A stretch of DNA of 64,000 nt from an uncultured Lachnospiraceae bacterium. Its GTDB lineage: Bacteria; Bacillota; Clostridia; Lachnospirales; Lachnospiraceae. The stretch covers positions 41,841-105,840 of the forward strand of contig CAJURT010000008.1 in the NCBI GenBank assembly GCA_910588875.1, written 5' to 3'. The position numbers and the translations under genes are program-made. How positions within the stretch are numbered: the first letter of the stretch is position 1; every line of letters starts with the position of its first letter. Positions 1-7,592 of this stretch are shown here, piece by piece. The notes under the pieces are model-generated. The model did not search any database, was not told the origin of the DNA, and saw only the letters and a list, made by a program, of their open reading frames with translations.

Positions 1-222
1 TCCCTTTGGGCTTCCTCCTCCGCCTGTCTCCTGGCGGCTTCCCTCTGGGCTTCCTCCTCCGCCTGCCTCCTGGCGGCTTCCCTCTGGGCTTCCTCCTCCT
101 GCCTCCTGGCGGCTTCCTCTTCTGCCTTCCTTCTGACGGCTTCCCTTTGGGCTTCCTCTTCTGCCTGTCTCCTGGCGGCTTCTTTTTGGGCTTCCTCCTC
201 CGCCTGTTCCTGGGCAGCCGGT
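1..222 (-). repeat. 39-bp in-frame tandem repeat (13-residue Glu/Ala/Arg units)
   Basis: Units begin with GCTTCC at 10, 49, 88, 112, 151 and 190. Spacing is 39 bp except for one 24-bp (8-residue) deletion unit between 88 and 112. All units stay in frame and encode variants of EEEAQREAARRQA on the minus strand. The array continues past the left edge. Confidence 0.9.
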
Positions 223-1895
223 TTTATGGTTTCTTCCTTATCAGGCTTTATCTTCTCCGGTTCCTCCCCTGGCTTCTGCCCCTCTGCCTCCTGGCGGCGG
301 ATGTGTACCACATCCCCGTTTTTTAACGGGGTTTCCAAAAATGCATATTCCCCATTCAGCAAAATCTCCTGGCAGTCCGCTGCCCCTTCAATATCCCCCA
401 GGCATGGTTCCGCCGCCATTCCTGCCTTCGCCGCCACAAATTCAATGCTGTCACCCGGATGGATGATCTGGGAAAGCTTCCCTTCCCGGCCGTTGACAAG
501 AAGGGAGGCCGGTTCAGACGGGATCCCATAGAACACCTTACGCTGCCCGTTTACCGTCACTGCCACATTCGTGCCCGGCCGCCCCATGATATCACGGAAA
601 CTATAGCCATTCATCATCAGCAGGTTCAGCGCAGTGAAACTCCCGCTGCGGAACAGCTTGGCCGGTTTCCCGTTCAAGGTCACCCGGAAGCTGTCATTAA
701 TCATATTCAGCCCTGCGGATACCACAATCCCCAAAGGCGTGGCGTATTCCGGGTTGTTAAGGTCATACTCATCCGAAAAAGCACTTGCCTGAAAGTAATT
801 CCCGGCAATTGCCACCCGCTTTGCATCCATCCCCAATGCGGCTGCCAGGCTGTCTTTTAAGCACGTCAGCTTGCTGCCACCCCCTGCCAGGAACAATGCA
901 GACGGCGGTCCCCCATTCACTTCCACAACTTTTTCTGCAATCTCTTTGCATAAAACAGCAGAGATCCCCTGGATGGAGTTAAAGATCTCCTCCTGCCCGA
1001 TCTTCTGCTCCACTCCAAGGATATCCGTAAAGGTAATTTCCTTTTCCTGGTCTGCCTGGGCCTTTATCTTTTCCGCTGTGGCAAAATCCACCAGATATTC
1101 CTTCATGAGGGCTTCGGTAACCTCATCCCCTGCCACCGTCGCCATGGTATACCCTGTCACGCTTCCCCCGGTACAGGCAGCAATATCGGAAGTCCCGGCA
1201 CCGATATCCACCAAAACCAGGTTTAACAGCCGCAGGTTCTCCGGAATAGCCGCGTTAATCGCCGCAATCGGCTCCAATGTGATGCTGGCCACCTCCAGCC
1301 CGATCTTATTCATGGTAGTATATAAGCTTTCCACCACCTCGCTGGGCAGAAAGGTGGCAATCAGTTCCACCTTCAGCTGCCGGCCCCTGTGATCCATCAG
1401 GCTTGACATCGCATATTGGTCAAGGTAATACTGGCACACGGTATACCCTGCCAGATAGAACCGCCTGGATTCCCCCTGGGCCTCATTTTCCGCATTAAAG
1501 GCTTCCTCTGCACGGCTGATAGCCCCTGCTTCCAGGCGGCTGATCACTTCCTCATCAATCAGCTGGGTTCCGGGAAGTTCCATCTCAAAATCCGACCGCC
1601 TGGTTCTCAAAGCCCGGCCGGCCGCAGCGACACAAACCCTTTTCAGCCGGATATCCAGCCTGTCCTCCAGGCGTTTTTTTACCTTATCCGCCAGCAGCGA
1701 TACCTTTTCAATATTTTCAATCTGCCCGTCAACCATCGCCCGTTCCGTATGCTCTTCCCGTTCGATGGCCAGGATCTTTACCTTCCCTTCCTCAACGATC
1801 CCTGCCATCCCTATGATGCTCCTTGTTCCGATGTCCAGGGCAAACACGGTTTGTTCTGCCTGGACCGGAGCCTTTTTAATCTGTGTTTTTGCCAT
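1..1895 (-). CDS. FtsA/PilM-like actin-fold ATPase, C-terminal end cut by window edge
   Basis: The reading frame is open to the left edge, so the C-terminus is missing; about 631 codons are present. The actin-like ATPase fold is visible: phosphate-1 loop FALDIGTRSIIG (about residues 18-29), phosphate-2 loop LVDIGAGTSDIA (about 225) and adenosine motif ALFLAGGGSKL (about 335). It is far longer than a classical FtsA (about 420 aa). After the ATPase comes a beta-rich region (about 400-530) and then an Arg/Glu/Ala/Gln-rich repetitive tail predicted to be one long helix. Start ATG at 1895 was chosen because AGGAGG lies 6 nt upstream; an ATG at 1901 directly abuts that site. The role is inferred to be cytoskeletal, in division or envelope assembly, not cell-wall enzymology. 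Whether it is FtsA itself or a paralogue cannot be decided without the rest of the protein and an ftsZ neighbour. Confidence 0.85.
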   Translation of the reverse strand, partial: MAKTQIKKAPVQAEQTVFALDIGTRSIIGMAGIVEEGKVKILAIEREEHTERAMVDGQIENIEKVSLLADKVKKRLEDRLDIRLKRVCVAAAGRALRTRRSDFEMELPGTQLIDEEVISRLEAGAISRAEEAFNAENEAQGESRRFYLAGYTVCQYYLDQYAMSSLMDHRGRQLKVELIATFLPSEVVESLYTTMNKIGLEVASITLEPIAAINAAIPENLRLLNLVLVDIGAGTSDIAACTGGSVTGYTMATVAGDEVTEALMKEYLVDFATAEKIKAQADQEKEITFTDILGVEQKIGQEEIFNSIQGISAVLCKEIAEKVVEVNGGPPSALFLAGGGSKLTCLKDSLAAALGMDAKRVAIAGNYFQASAFSDEYDLNNPEYATPLGIVVSAGLNMINDSFRVTLNGKPAKLFRSGSFTALNLLMMNGYSFRDIMGRPGTNVAVTVNGQRKVFYGIPSEPASLLVNGREGKLSQIIHPGDSIEFVAAKAGMAAEPCLGDIEGAADCQEILLNGEYAFLETPLKNGDVVHIRRQEAEGQKPGEEPEKIKPDKEETIKPAAQEQAEEEAQKEAARRQAEEEAQREAVRRKAEEEAARRQEEEAQREAARRQAEEEAQREAARRQAEEEAQR

Positions 1896-1928
1896 GCCCA
1901 TCCTCCTGTGAAACCGACATCTTTTACC

Positions 1929-1957
1929 ATTATAGTAAAATTCTCTTCTGATGTAAA
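1929..1957 (-). promoter_or_regulatory. Promoter of the FtsA-like gene
   Basis: On the minus strand TTTACA (1952-1957) and TATAAT (1929-1934) are separated by 17 bp, about 30 bp upstream of the start codon. Confidence 0.7.
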
Positions 1958-1968
1958 TCTTTTCCCAC

Positions 1969-2023
1969 AAAAAAACACCGAAAAGCCCTGGAAACCTTCT
2001 TCCTTTCCAGGGCTTTTCGGTGT
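1969..2023 (-). terminator. Rho-independent terminator of the NlpC/P60 gene
   Basis: A perfect 20-bp stem (1975-1994 with 2004-2023) with a 9-nt loop is followed on the minus strand by a run of T. It isolates the bactofilin-NlpC unit from the FtsA-like gene downstream. Confidence 0.92.
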
Positions 2024-2045
2024 CTCAATGTTTCAGGCCCCTGTT

Positions 2046-3065
2046 TTAATCCCCTAGTACATTCATAACCTTTACTGGTGTCCGGTAATACATATTGGAA
2101 CGGGTGATACCAACCCTTTCGTTGGAGGCATGGATAACCTGGCCGTCGCCTGCATAGATAGCAACATGGTTAATCGAACTCCCATTGCTATAAAACACAA
2201 GGTCTCCTGGCCTGGCCTCCTCTATAGGCACTGCCCTCCCCTGGCGGGACTGTTCGGCGGCGGTCCGGTTAAGATAGACCCCGGCCACATTTCCCAGGAT
2301 GTATTTTGTAAAACCGGAACAATCCACACCTGTGTTGGGATTATTTCCTCCGTAGACATAGGCATTTCCAATGTAATGGGCTGCACTCCTTACAATAGTT
2401 GCCCTTAAGGCTTCCTTCCTCGCTTTTTCCGCTGCCGCCGCTGCTTCCTGTTCCTCAATACGGTTTAAGTATCCCTCATACCGGCCATTCTTCTCTGCCA
2501 GGCTGCTCTGTAACACATCCAGTTCCGTCCGCACCACCCGTGCCCCCATGGTGTTCTCCGCCAGGAGAACCGGCAGCCCTGTGGGGGAGAGGCCCAGCAT
2601 CCGGCTGTTGGCGGCAGAAGCCTGGTCTGGATCCCCGGCAGTCTCCTCTTTTGGGTCTGCCTGCTCCAGGCCTAACTCCTGGCGGATCACGCTTTCCCTC
2701 TCTGCCAGTTCTTCCAGTTCCTTACGCGCATCCCTGGTACGTGCCTCCAGTTCTTTCAGTTCCTGCTCCTGGGCCTCCTGCTCCTGCCGGAGGACCTCAT
2801 TCTCCTGATCCGCCAGCTGCTTCTGTTCTGCCAGCTGAGCCCACTCCTGCTCCAGCTGCGCCTTTTCCTTGCGGACCTGCTCCAGCTGGTACCGGGAACC
2901 TGCAAAAAACAGGCATGTCCCTGTCAGCACAAAAAGCCCCAAAAACATGGCGCCAAACACCCAGACCGGAATTTTAAAATGAACCGGTTTCTTTTGGGAA
3001 TGGGGGAGCAGCATAACAGTGTAAGAGAGGAACAGCCGTTCCTTTTTAAACTTTTTCCAGTTCAT
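2046..3065 (-). CDS. Membrane-anchored coiled-coil NlpC/P60 peptidoglycan endopeptidase
   Basis: Predicted cell-wall hydrolase that cuts peptide stems outside the membrane. Order: short basic cytoplasmic N-terminus, one transmembrane helix (about residues 28-50), a long Glu/Gln/Lys coiled coil (about 55-135), a linker, a second short helical segment, then a C-terminal NlpC/P60 domain. The domain has catalytic Cys in VDCSGF, His in INHVAIY and a further His in VIHAS. The ATG at 3065 is preferred; a GTG at 3071 directly abutting the upstream stop codon is possible, and neither has a strong ribosome binding site. That suggests translational coupling to the bactofilin gene 6 nt upstream. The coiled coil plus hydrolase layout resembles the logic of bactofilin-linked M23 peptidases, but with a different catalytic family. 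The family call is firm; the bactofilin partnership is inferred from operon structure. Confidence 0.9.
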   Translation of the reverse strand: MNWKKFKKERLFLSYTVMLLPHSQKKPVHFKIPVWVFGAMFLGLFVLTGTCLFFAGSRYQLEQVRKEKAQLEQEWAQLAEQKQLADQENEVLRQEQEAQEQELKELEARTRDARKELEELAERESVIRQELGLEQADPKEETAGDPDQASAANSRMLGLSPTGLPVLLAENTMGARVVRTELDVLQSSLAEKNGRYEGYLNRIEEQEAAAAAEKARKEALRATIVRSAAHYIGNAYVYGGNNPNTGVDCSGFTKYILGNVAGVYLNRTAAEQSRQGRAVPIEEARPGDLVFYSNGSSINHVAIYAGDGQVIHASNERVGITRSNMYYRTPVKVMNVLGD

Positions 3066-3071
3066 CCACAC

Positions 3072-3548
3072 CTACTTTTCTTCATGGCCTTCATTTTCGC
3101 TGTGCTGCTTACCCGTCTGTTTGCCACTGTCCTGTGTTTTTTCCTGTTCCCTGACCGGCGGCTGCTTTTCTTCTTCCTCTTCCTCTCTTCCTAAAATCTC
3201 CATGGTACAGTTTCCCTTAAAGGAAGCCCCTTCATCAATCACCAGCCTCTTGGTGACCATATCTCCCAGCACGCAGCCGGTCTCTGTCAGTTCAATCCGG
3301 CTTTCTGCCTTCAGGTTGCCGTAAACCGTCCCTGCTACCAAAATCTCAACTGCGCGGATGTCCCCCTTCACCACTCCATGCTCTCCCACAATGACAGAAC
3401 TCTCGGACTGGACCTCCCCTTTTAAATAACCATCTATCCTCGTCGGGTCAGAAGCGGATAAAACACCCTCTATCCTGGAATTATTCCCGATGATTGTGCT
3501 GATCATCCCTGTGTTAACGGTATCTGTCTTCTTTTTCGATGTAAACAT
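3072..3548 (-). CDS. Bactofilin (polymer-forming cytoskeletal protein)
   Basis: The 158-residue protein has the bactofilin right-handed beta-helix core: IIGNNSRIEGVL, RIDGYLKGEVQ, VIVGEHGVVKGDI, VAGTVYGNL and TGCVLGDM recur at regular spacing over about residues 15-110. A charged tail follows, with six consecutive Glu and then a Gln/Lys/Glu-rich stretch. Bactofilins self-assemble into nucleotide-free filaments on the inner membrane face and often position wall hydrolases. The next gene encodes a membrane hydrolase, which fits. Start ATG at 3548 has GGGGAGG 5-6 nt upstream; the frame opens 16 codons earlier without a better site. Confidence 0.93.
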   Translation of the reverse strand: MFTSKKKTDTVNTGMISTIIGNNSRIEGVLSASDPTRIDGYLKGEVQSESSVIVGEHGVVKGDIRAVEILVAGTVYGNLKAESRIELTETGCVLGDMVTKRLVIDEGASFKGNCTMEILGREEEEEEKQPPVREQEKTQDSGKQTGKQHSENEGHEEK

Positions 3549-3616
3549 AAAATCCTCCCCTGTATTCGGCCGGGATCCCTCGTATCCATGATCCACCCGT
3601 CTTTCCTTTTGCCCTT

Positions 3617-3645
3617 ATATTAATACTTTTGTTACAGGAATTCAA
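3617..3645 (-). promoter_or_regulatory. Promoter of the bactofilin operon, flanked by AATACTTTT repeats
   Basis: Minus-strand TTGAAT (3640-3645), 17-bp spacer, TAATAT (3617-3622). Plus-strand AATACTTTT occurs at 3622-3630, 3644-3652 and 3653-3661, so the copies bracket the -35 and overlap the -10. Confidence 0.6.
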
Positions 3646-3725
3646 TACTTTTAATACTTTTTGTAATGTTTTTCAAAGACTCTTTTGGACGTCTTTGCAT
3701 TTTTTTCTATTTTTACTCATATATG

Positions 3726-3754
3726 TTGTAAAATGGAAAAATTTCTATTATAAT
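3726..3754 (+). promoter_or_regulatory. Promoter of the 91-residue gene
   Basis: TTGTAA (3726-3731), 17-bp spacer, TATAAT (3749-3754), about 40 bp upstream of the start codon. Confidence 0.75.
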
Positions 3755-3795
3755 GAGTAAAAATCCCATACCAATATCCAGAAAGGCATCGGCTT

Positions 3796-4071
3796 ATGAT
3801 TAAAACAGATACTCTGTGGGAGGTTATCACTGCCCATCAGGGAGAAACTTTTTACACTGCCAAAGGCCTCCCCTTTACCTATACGGTCAAAGGCGGGGAG
3901 TATTTCACTGACCGGAAAAAGAAGTCTATCACAAGGGCCACCTTTGAAAGGGCTTACCAGAAAATCCTGGCAGACAATGGGCACACGATCACCGGCCCAA
4001 AGTCCCTCAATGTTTTTGGTGCACCTTATATCTTTGCCACTTTCCGTCAATTAGGGCTTCTTCCCGAATAA
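3796..4071 (+). CDS. Small conserved-looking protein of unknown function (91 aa)
   Basis: I do not recognise a family. It is a soluble, mildly basic protein with no signal peptide or membrane segment. An N-terminal half containing KGLPFTYTVKGGEYFTDRKKK looks like a small beta hairpin followed by a helix with SITRATFERAYQKI. The near-consensus promoter just upstream and GAAAGG 9 nt before ATG support a real gene. It is divergent from the bactofilin operon and 165 bp before rqcH, which has its own promoter. Confidence 0.75.
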   Translation: MIKTDTLWEVITAHQGETFYTAKGLPFTYTVKGGEYFTDRKKKSITRATFERAYQKILADNGHTITGPKSLNVFGAPYIFATFRQLGLLPE

Positions 4072-4089
4072 TGCCTGTTTTTCAAAGCC

Positions 4090-4118
4090 TTGCCAATCCG
4101 GGGAATCTCCTGTATAAT
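4090..4118 (+). promoter_or_regulatory. Promoter of rqcH
   Basis: TTGCCA (4090-4095), 17-bp spacer, TATAAT (4113-4118). The first 20 bp overlap the end region of the preceding gene's untranslated tail. Confidence 0.75.
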
Positions 4119-4236
4119 CCCACTGTAACATATAGCAGAATACCAAGGCCTGCTGCCGCCTGTCCAAAGCCACTGGGAACATTCCTCCGGGTGGCTTCTG
4201 CCGGAAGCAGCCAAAAAACAAAAAGGAGTATATACC

Positions 4237-5976
4237 ATGGCATTCGATGGAATCGTCATTGCAAACCTTGCCCATGATATCCGCCAAAAGCTGGAGGGCG
4301 GAAAAATCAGCAAGATAGCCCAGCCGGAAAAAGACGAACTTTTATTTACTGTCAAAAACAACCGTGAGACCTTTCGCCTCTCCCTGTCGGCCAGCCCAAG
4401 CCTTCCCCTGGCCTATTTTACAGAAAACAACAAGCCAAGCCCCCTGACAGCGCCTAATTTCTGTATGCTTTTGCGCAAACATATCGGTTCAGGAAAGATC
4501 GTGAAGGTATCTCAGCCAGGTTTAGAAAGGATCCTGGAATTCACGGTTGAACATCTGGATGAAATGGGGGATCTGTGCCGGAAGCGCCTGATCGTGGAAC
4601 TGATGGGCAAGCACAGCAATATCATCTTCTGTAAGGAGGACGGCACCATCCTGGACAGCATCAAACACATCTCTTCACAGGTCAGTTCCGTCCGTGAGGT
4701 CCTGCCTGGCCGCCCCTATTTCATTCCGCAGACCGTGGAAAAAGCGGATCCTCTCAGCATTACAGAGGAAGGGTTTACCGCCCTTATCCAAAACACCCCC
4801 TCTCCGGTGCAGAAAGCCCTCTACCAAAAGCTGACCGGGATCAGCCCGATCATCGGCACAGAATTGTGCCATCTCTCCTCTATCGACGGGGACCGCTCTG
4901 CCAATGAACTCTCAGAAGCAGAATTATGCCACCTCTACCACAGGCTGTCCTTCATGATGGAAGATGTGAAAAAGGGCTGTTTCTGCCCCAATATCATCTA
5001 TCAGGGGAACGAACCGGTGGAATTTTCTTCCGTACCCCTGACCTGCTATGAGGGAAATGGCTATACGGCCAAAAACTTTCCCGCAATCAGCAGCCTCCTG
5101 GATGCCTATTATGCCCAGAAAAGCGTCCTGACCAGGATCCGCCAAAAATCCTCTGACCTGCGCCGGATCGTCCAGACCGCTCTGGAACGGAATTATAAAA
5201 AATATGACCTGCAGTCCAAACAGCTAAAGGATACGGAAAAGAGAGAAAAATACAAGGTTTACGGAGAACTGCTGACCACCTACGGCTACGAACTTGCCGG
5301 GGGCGAGAAGGAATTGGCATGCCTTAACTACTACACGGGCAAAGAGGTCAGGATCCCCCTCGATCCCCAGCTGACTGCCCAGGAAAACTCCCAGAAATAT
5401 TTTGGCAAATACAACAAACTGAAACGCACCTATGAAGCAATGACAGAAATGCTTACGGAAACCCGCCGGGAAATCGACCATCTGGAATCCATCAGCGCTG
5501 CCCTGGATATTGCCGTCAAGGAGGAGGACCTGGTTCCGATTAAGGAGGAACTGACAGAGTTCGGTTTTATCAAAAAACGGAACATCGGCGGAAAAAAGGC
5601 AAAGATCACCAGCCGCCCCTACCACTATCTTTCCTCTGACGGTTTCCATATCTATGTGGGAAAAAACAATTACCAAAACGAGGAGGTCACCTTCCGGATC
5701 GCCGGCGGAGGGGATTGGTGGTTCCATGCCAAAGGCATTCCCGGCTCCCATGTGGTAGTAAAAACAGAGGGGAAAGAACTGCCCGACCGGGTCTTTGAGG
5801 AAGCAGGGGCTATTGCTGCCTGGTATTCCAAGGGACGAGGCAATGAAAAGGTGGAGATTGACTATATCCAGCGCAAGCATGTGAAAAAAGCGGCAGGCGG
5901 CGCCCCTGGCTTCGTAATCTACCACACCAACTATTCCCTGGTGGCTTCCCCCTCCCTCACCCTTAAAGAAATATAG
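4237..5976 (+). CDS. rqcH: RqcH, NFACT-family ribosome quality control factor
   Basis: RqcH binds stalled 50S-peptidyl-tRNA complexes and recruits alanyl-tRNA to add C-terminal Ala tails that mark aborted proteins for proteolysis. At 579 residues it has the family length. Order: NFACT-N (about 1-210), helix-hairpin-helix and coiled-coil middle (about 290-430), NFACT-R/DUF814 (about 450-565) containing FHIYVGKNNYQNE, DWWFHAKGIPGSHVV and the closing YTNYSL-like HTNYSL. The nucleic-acid-binding acidic-Arg pair is E97-R98 (GLERIL), where Bacillus subtilis has D97-R98. AAGGAG lies 8 nt before the ATG. It is monocistronic by promoter and terminator. It was formerly annotated as a fibronectin-binding protein. 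Functionally it fits with the lon/clpXP cluster 25 kb away. Confidence 0.95.
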   Translation: MAFDGIVIANLAHDIRQKLEGGKISKIAQPEKDELLFTVKNNRETFRLSLSASPSLPLAYFTENNKPSPLTAPNFCMLLRKHIGSGKIVKVSQPGLERILEFTVEHLDEMGDLCRKRLIVELMGKHSNIIFCKEDGTILDSIKHISSQVSSVREVLPGRPYFIPQTVEKADPLSITEEGFTALIQNTPSPVQKALYQKLTGISPIIGTELCHLSSIDGDRSANELSEAELCHLYHRLSFMMEDVKKGCFCPNIIYQGNEPVEFSSVPLTCYEGNGYTAKNFPAISSLLDAYYAQKSVLTRIRQKSSDLRRIVQTALERNYKKYDLQSKQLKDTEKREKYKVYGELLTTYGYELAGGEKELACLNYYTGKEVRIPLDPQLTAQENSQKYFGKYNKLKRTYEAMTEMLTETRREIDHLESISAALDIAVKEEDLVPIKEELTEFGFIKKRNIGGKKAKITSRPYHYLSSDGFHIYVGKNNYQNEEVTFRIAGGGDWWFHAKGIPGSHVVVKTEGKELPDRVFEEAGAIAAWYSKGRGNEKVEIDYIQRKHVKKAAGGAPGFVIYHTNYSLVASPSLTLKEI

Positions 5977-5980
5977 CCGA

Positions 5981-6010
5981 AAAAGGCCGGAGAACTTTTG
6001 CTCTCCGGCC
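5981..6010 (-). terminator. Terminator of the DUF1189 gene (convergent with rqcH)
   Basis: A 9-bp perfect stem (5985-5993 with 6002-6010) is followed on the minus strand by TTTTT. The plus-strand side lacks a T run, so it works best for the minus-strand operon. Confidence 0.85.
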
Positions 6011-6023
6011 TGATGTTATGTCC

Positions 6024-6956
6024 TTAATCCTGTGAATTCCCGGGATGGTTCCCCTGATTTGAATCCCCGCCCGCCTGGTTCCAGGGATTGTTATCCATAT
6101 CCTGACGGCTCCAGCGGTCATAATCCTCTTCCGGGCGTTTAAAACGGTCCTCCAGGGCGTTTCCCTCCGAATAGAATTCCAGCGGCTGCCCTCCTAAATC
6201 CGGGGTATCCATCTTCCGGATCGCCCCTGCCAGGTAGCCCAGTGAAATCCCCAGGCTGATGATCCAGAAAAAAGGAATCCCAAAAGGCAGGAAGGAAAGC
6301 ACTGCCTTTATCAACAAGGGGGTGGTCCGGGTATACATCCCCAGCTTGTATAATTCGCCAAAGGTCAGCTTCGCCTGCATGCAGGAGGCCACGATCATTC
6401 CGAACAATGCCACGAAAATCACGCCAAAAAAGAGGGCCGCCTCCATGAACAGGAAGATAATCACCATCACCACCACAATCATAATGGTCACAAAGGGGCT
6501 AAACATTTCAATCACTTCCGACTTTGTGATCTCAAGATCCAAATCCGAAAAAAGCAAACTCTGTACCTGCCCGTTGCTCTTGAGGACAAAGCTGTCAGAA
6601 TCTGCAATCATCACAGAGCCATACTGATACAGTTTCTCCGGGATTTTATCCTGTGCCATCCCCTCATCTTTGGTATTTATATAGACATATGTATCGCCAT
6701 CTTCGAACTCAAACTGTTCCTCCACATCCAGCTGGCCGTCCTCAATGGAAAAATCGGGCACAAACTCATCCACTATTTTCATGATCCCGCCAGTAGACAT
6801 CTGGAAGCGGATAAAGGGCACCATGATGGTTAGTAAAAAATAGAATGCTGCCAGCAAAAAACCGAACAAAAACGTCTTACGCTTTCTGTCCTTCAGAAAA
6901 ACACTATAACTTTTACAATCATAGATGGAGTGCACCATCTCGGAAAAAACATTCAT
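6024..6956 (-). CDS. DUF1189 family membrane protein
   Basis: A 310-residue protein whose layout fits DUF1189: an N-terminal amphipathic segment (NVFSEMVHSIYDCKSY), one transmembrane helix at about 29-48, an extracytoplasmic beta domain (about 50-155), then a cluster of about four membrane helices (about 160-265) and a Gly/Asn/Asp-rich hydrophilic tail. Family function is unknown. It lies 22 bp downstream of another membrane protein gene and probably belongs to a serS-led transcript, since only a non-canonical hairpin separates serS from these two. The terminator at 5981-6010 closes the unit. Confidence 0.85.
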   Translation of the reverse strand: MNVFSEMVHSIYDCKSYSVFLKDRKRKTFLFGFLLAAFYFLLTIMVPFIRFQMSTGGIMKIVDEFVPDFSIEDGQLDVEEQFEFEDGDTYVYINTKDEGMAQDKIPEKLYQYGSVMIADSDSFVLKSNGQVQSLLFSDLDLEITKSEVIEMFSPFVTIMIVVVMVIIFLFMEAALFFGVIFVALFGMIVASCMQAKLTFGELYKLGMYTRTTPLLIKAVLSFLPFGIPFFWIISLGISLGYLAGAIRKMDTPDLGGQPLEFYSEGNALEDRFKRPEEDYDRWSRQDMDNNPWNQAGGDSNQGNHPGNSQD

Positions 6957-6978
6957 CCCTTATCCCTCTCTGATCCTG

Positions 6979-7467
6979 CTACGCGCCGATAAGGCCACCA
7001 ACCAGATACACAATCCCCACATCTGCAGCCGCAAAGGCAACCAGGATACCGATATTCAGCAAAATCCTCACTCCCACCGGCATATTGGTATTACAGGAAA
7101 CAGAGATCGTTGCCATCATCCCCACGAAGGCCATCAGTACGCCAAGGGCCCCTCCCATCAGGAACAATATGTACAGCAAATGGATTACCAGGAACACATA
7201 CGTCCATTTTGGCGGATTTTTTGCTGTGAACGGCTTTCCGGTAGCACAGTCCACACCATCCATCACCAGCTTAACTCCTCCGACCCAGTTGTTCACATAA
7301 TACTGGGCTTTCTTTGCTCCCAACGGCAATTCATAAACCTTCCACATGCCCTCTTTCTTCGACATCAGGGTTTTCAGCTTGTTTGTCTCTCCGTTGACAA
7401 CCAGCTTCCCTCCCTTTGCCTTAACCTCATATTGTTTTCCGTCCACAACCACATTCCATGGCTTCAT
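6979..7467 (-). CDS. Membrane protein with FAIM-like N-terminal beta domain
   Basis: A 162-residue protein. The first 75 residues are predicted beta-rich and soluble: MKPWNVVVDGKQYEV, then KLVVNGE and VDGVDCATGKPF. This W-x-V-x-x-DG pattern recalls the beta-sandwich of FAIM proteins, a resemblance by eye only. Three hydrophobic segments follow (about 89-110, 112-128, 137-160), so it is an inner-membrane protein. A strong GGAGGGAG site precedes the ATG. It is transcribed with the DUF1189 gene 22 bp downstream. Function unknown. Confidence 0.75.
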   Translation of the reverse strand: MKPWNVVVDGKQYEVKAKGGKLVVNGETNKLKTLMSKKEGMWKVYELPLGAKKAQYYVNNWVGGVKLVMDGVDCATGKPFTAKNPPKWTYVFLVIHLLYILFLMGGALGVLMAFVGMMATISVSCNTNMPVGVRILLNIGILVAFAAADVGIVYLVGGLIGA

Positions 7468-7504
7468 CTCTGTCTCTCCCTCCTTTTACCGGATATCATG
7501 CCTG

Positions 7505-7535
7505 AATGCCGGCTCCCTTTTGGCGAACCGGCATT
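7505..7535 (-). other. Intergenic stem-loop downstream of serS
   Basis: An 8-bp stem AATGCCGG (7505-7512) pairs with CCGGCATT (7528-7535). There is no T run on either strand, so it is more likely a processing or stabilising hairpin than a terminator. Confidence 0.5.
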
Positions 7536-7592
7536 TATCATTTTACTCCCTGGCTTTGGTTTTGTCTATTACATTTTGAAACCTTTTGTATT

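Noticed and set aside
1..222. 39-bp repeats as a possible CRISPR or regulatory array
   Set aside because: No spacers; units code in frame for the tail of the FtsA-like protein.
3674..3706. Terminator-like hairpin CAAAGAC/GTCTTTG followed by a T run on the plus strand
   Set aside because: It lies between divergent promoters with no plus-strand gene to terminate; could be chance in AT-rich DNA.
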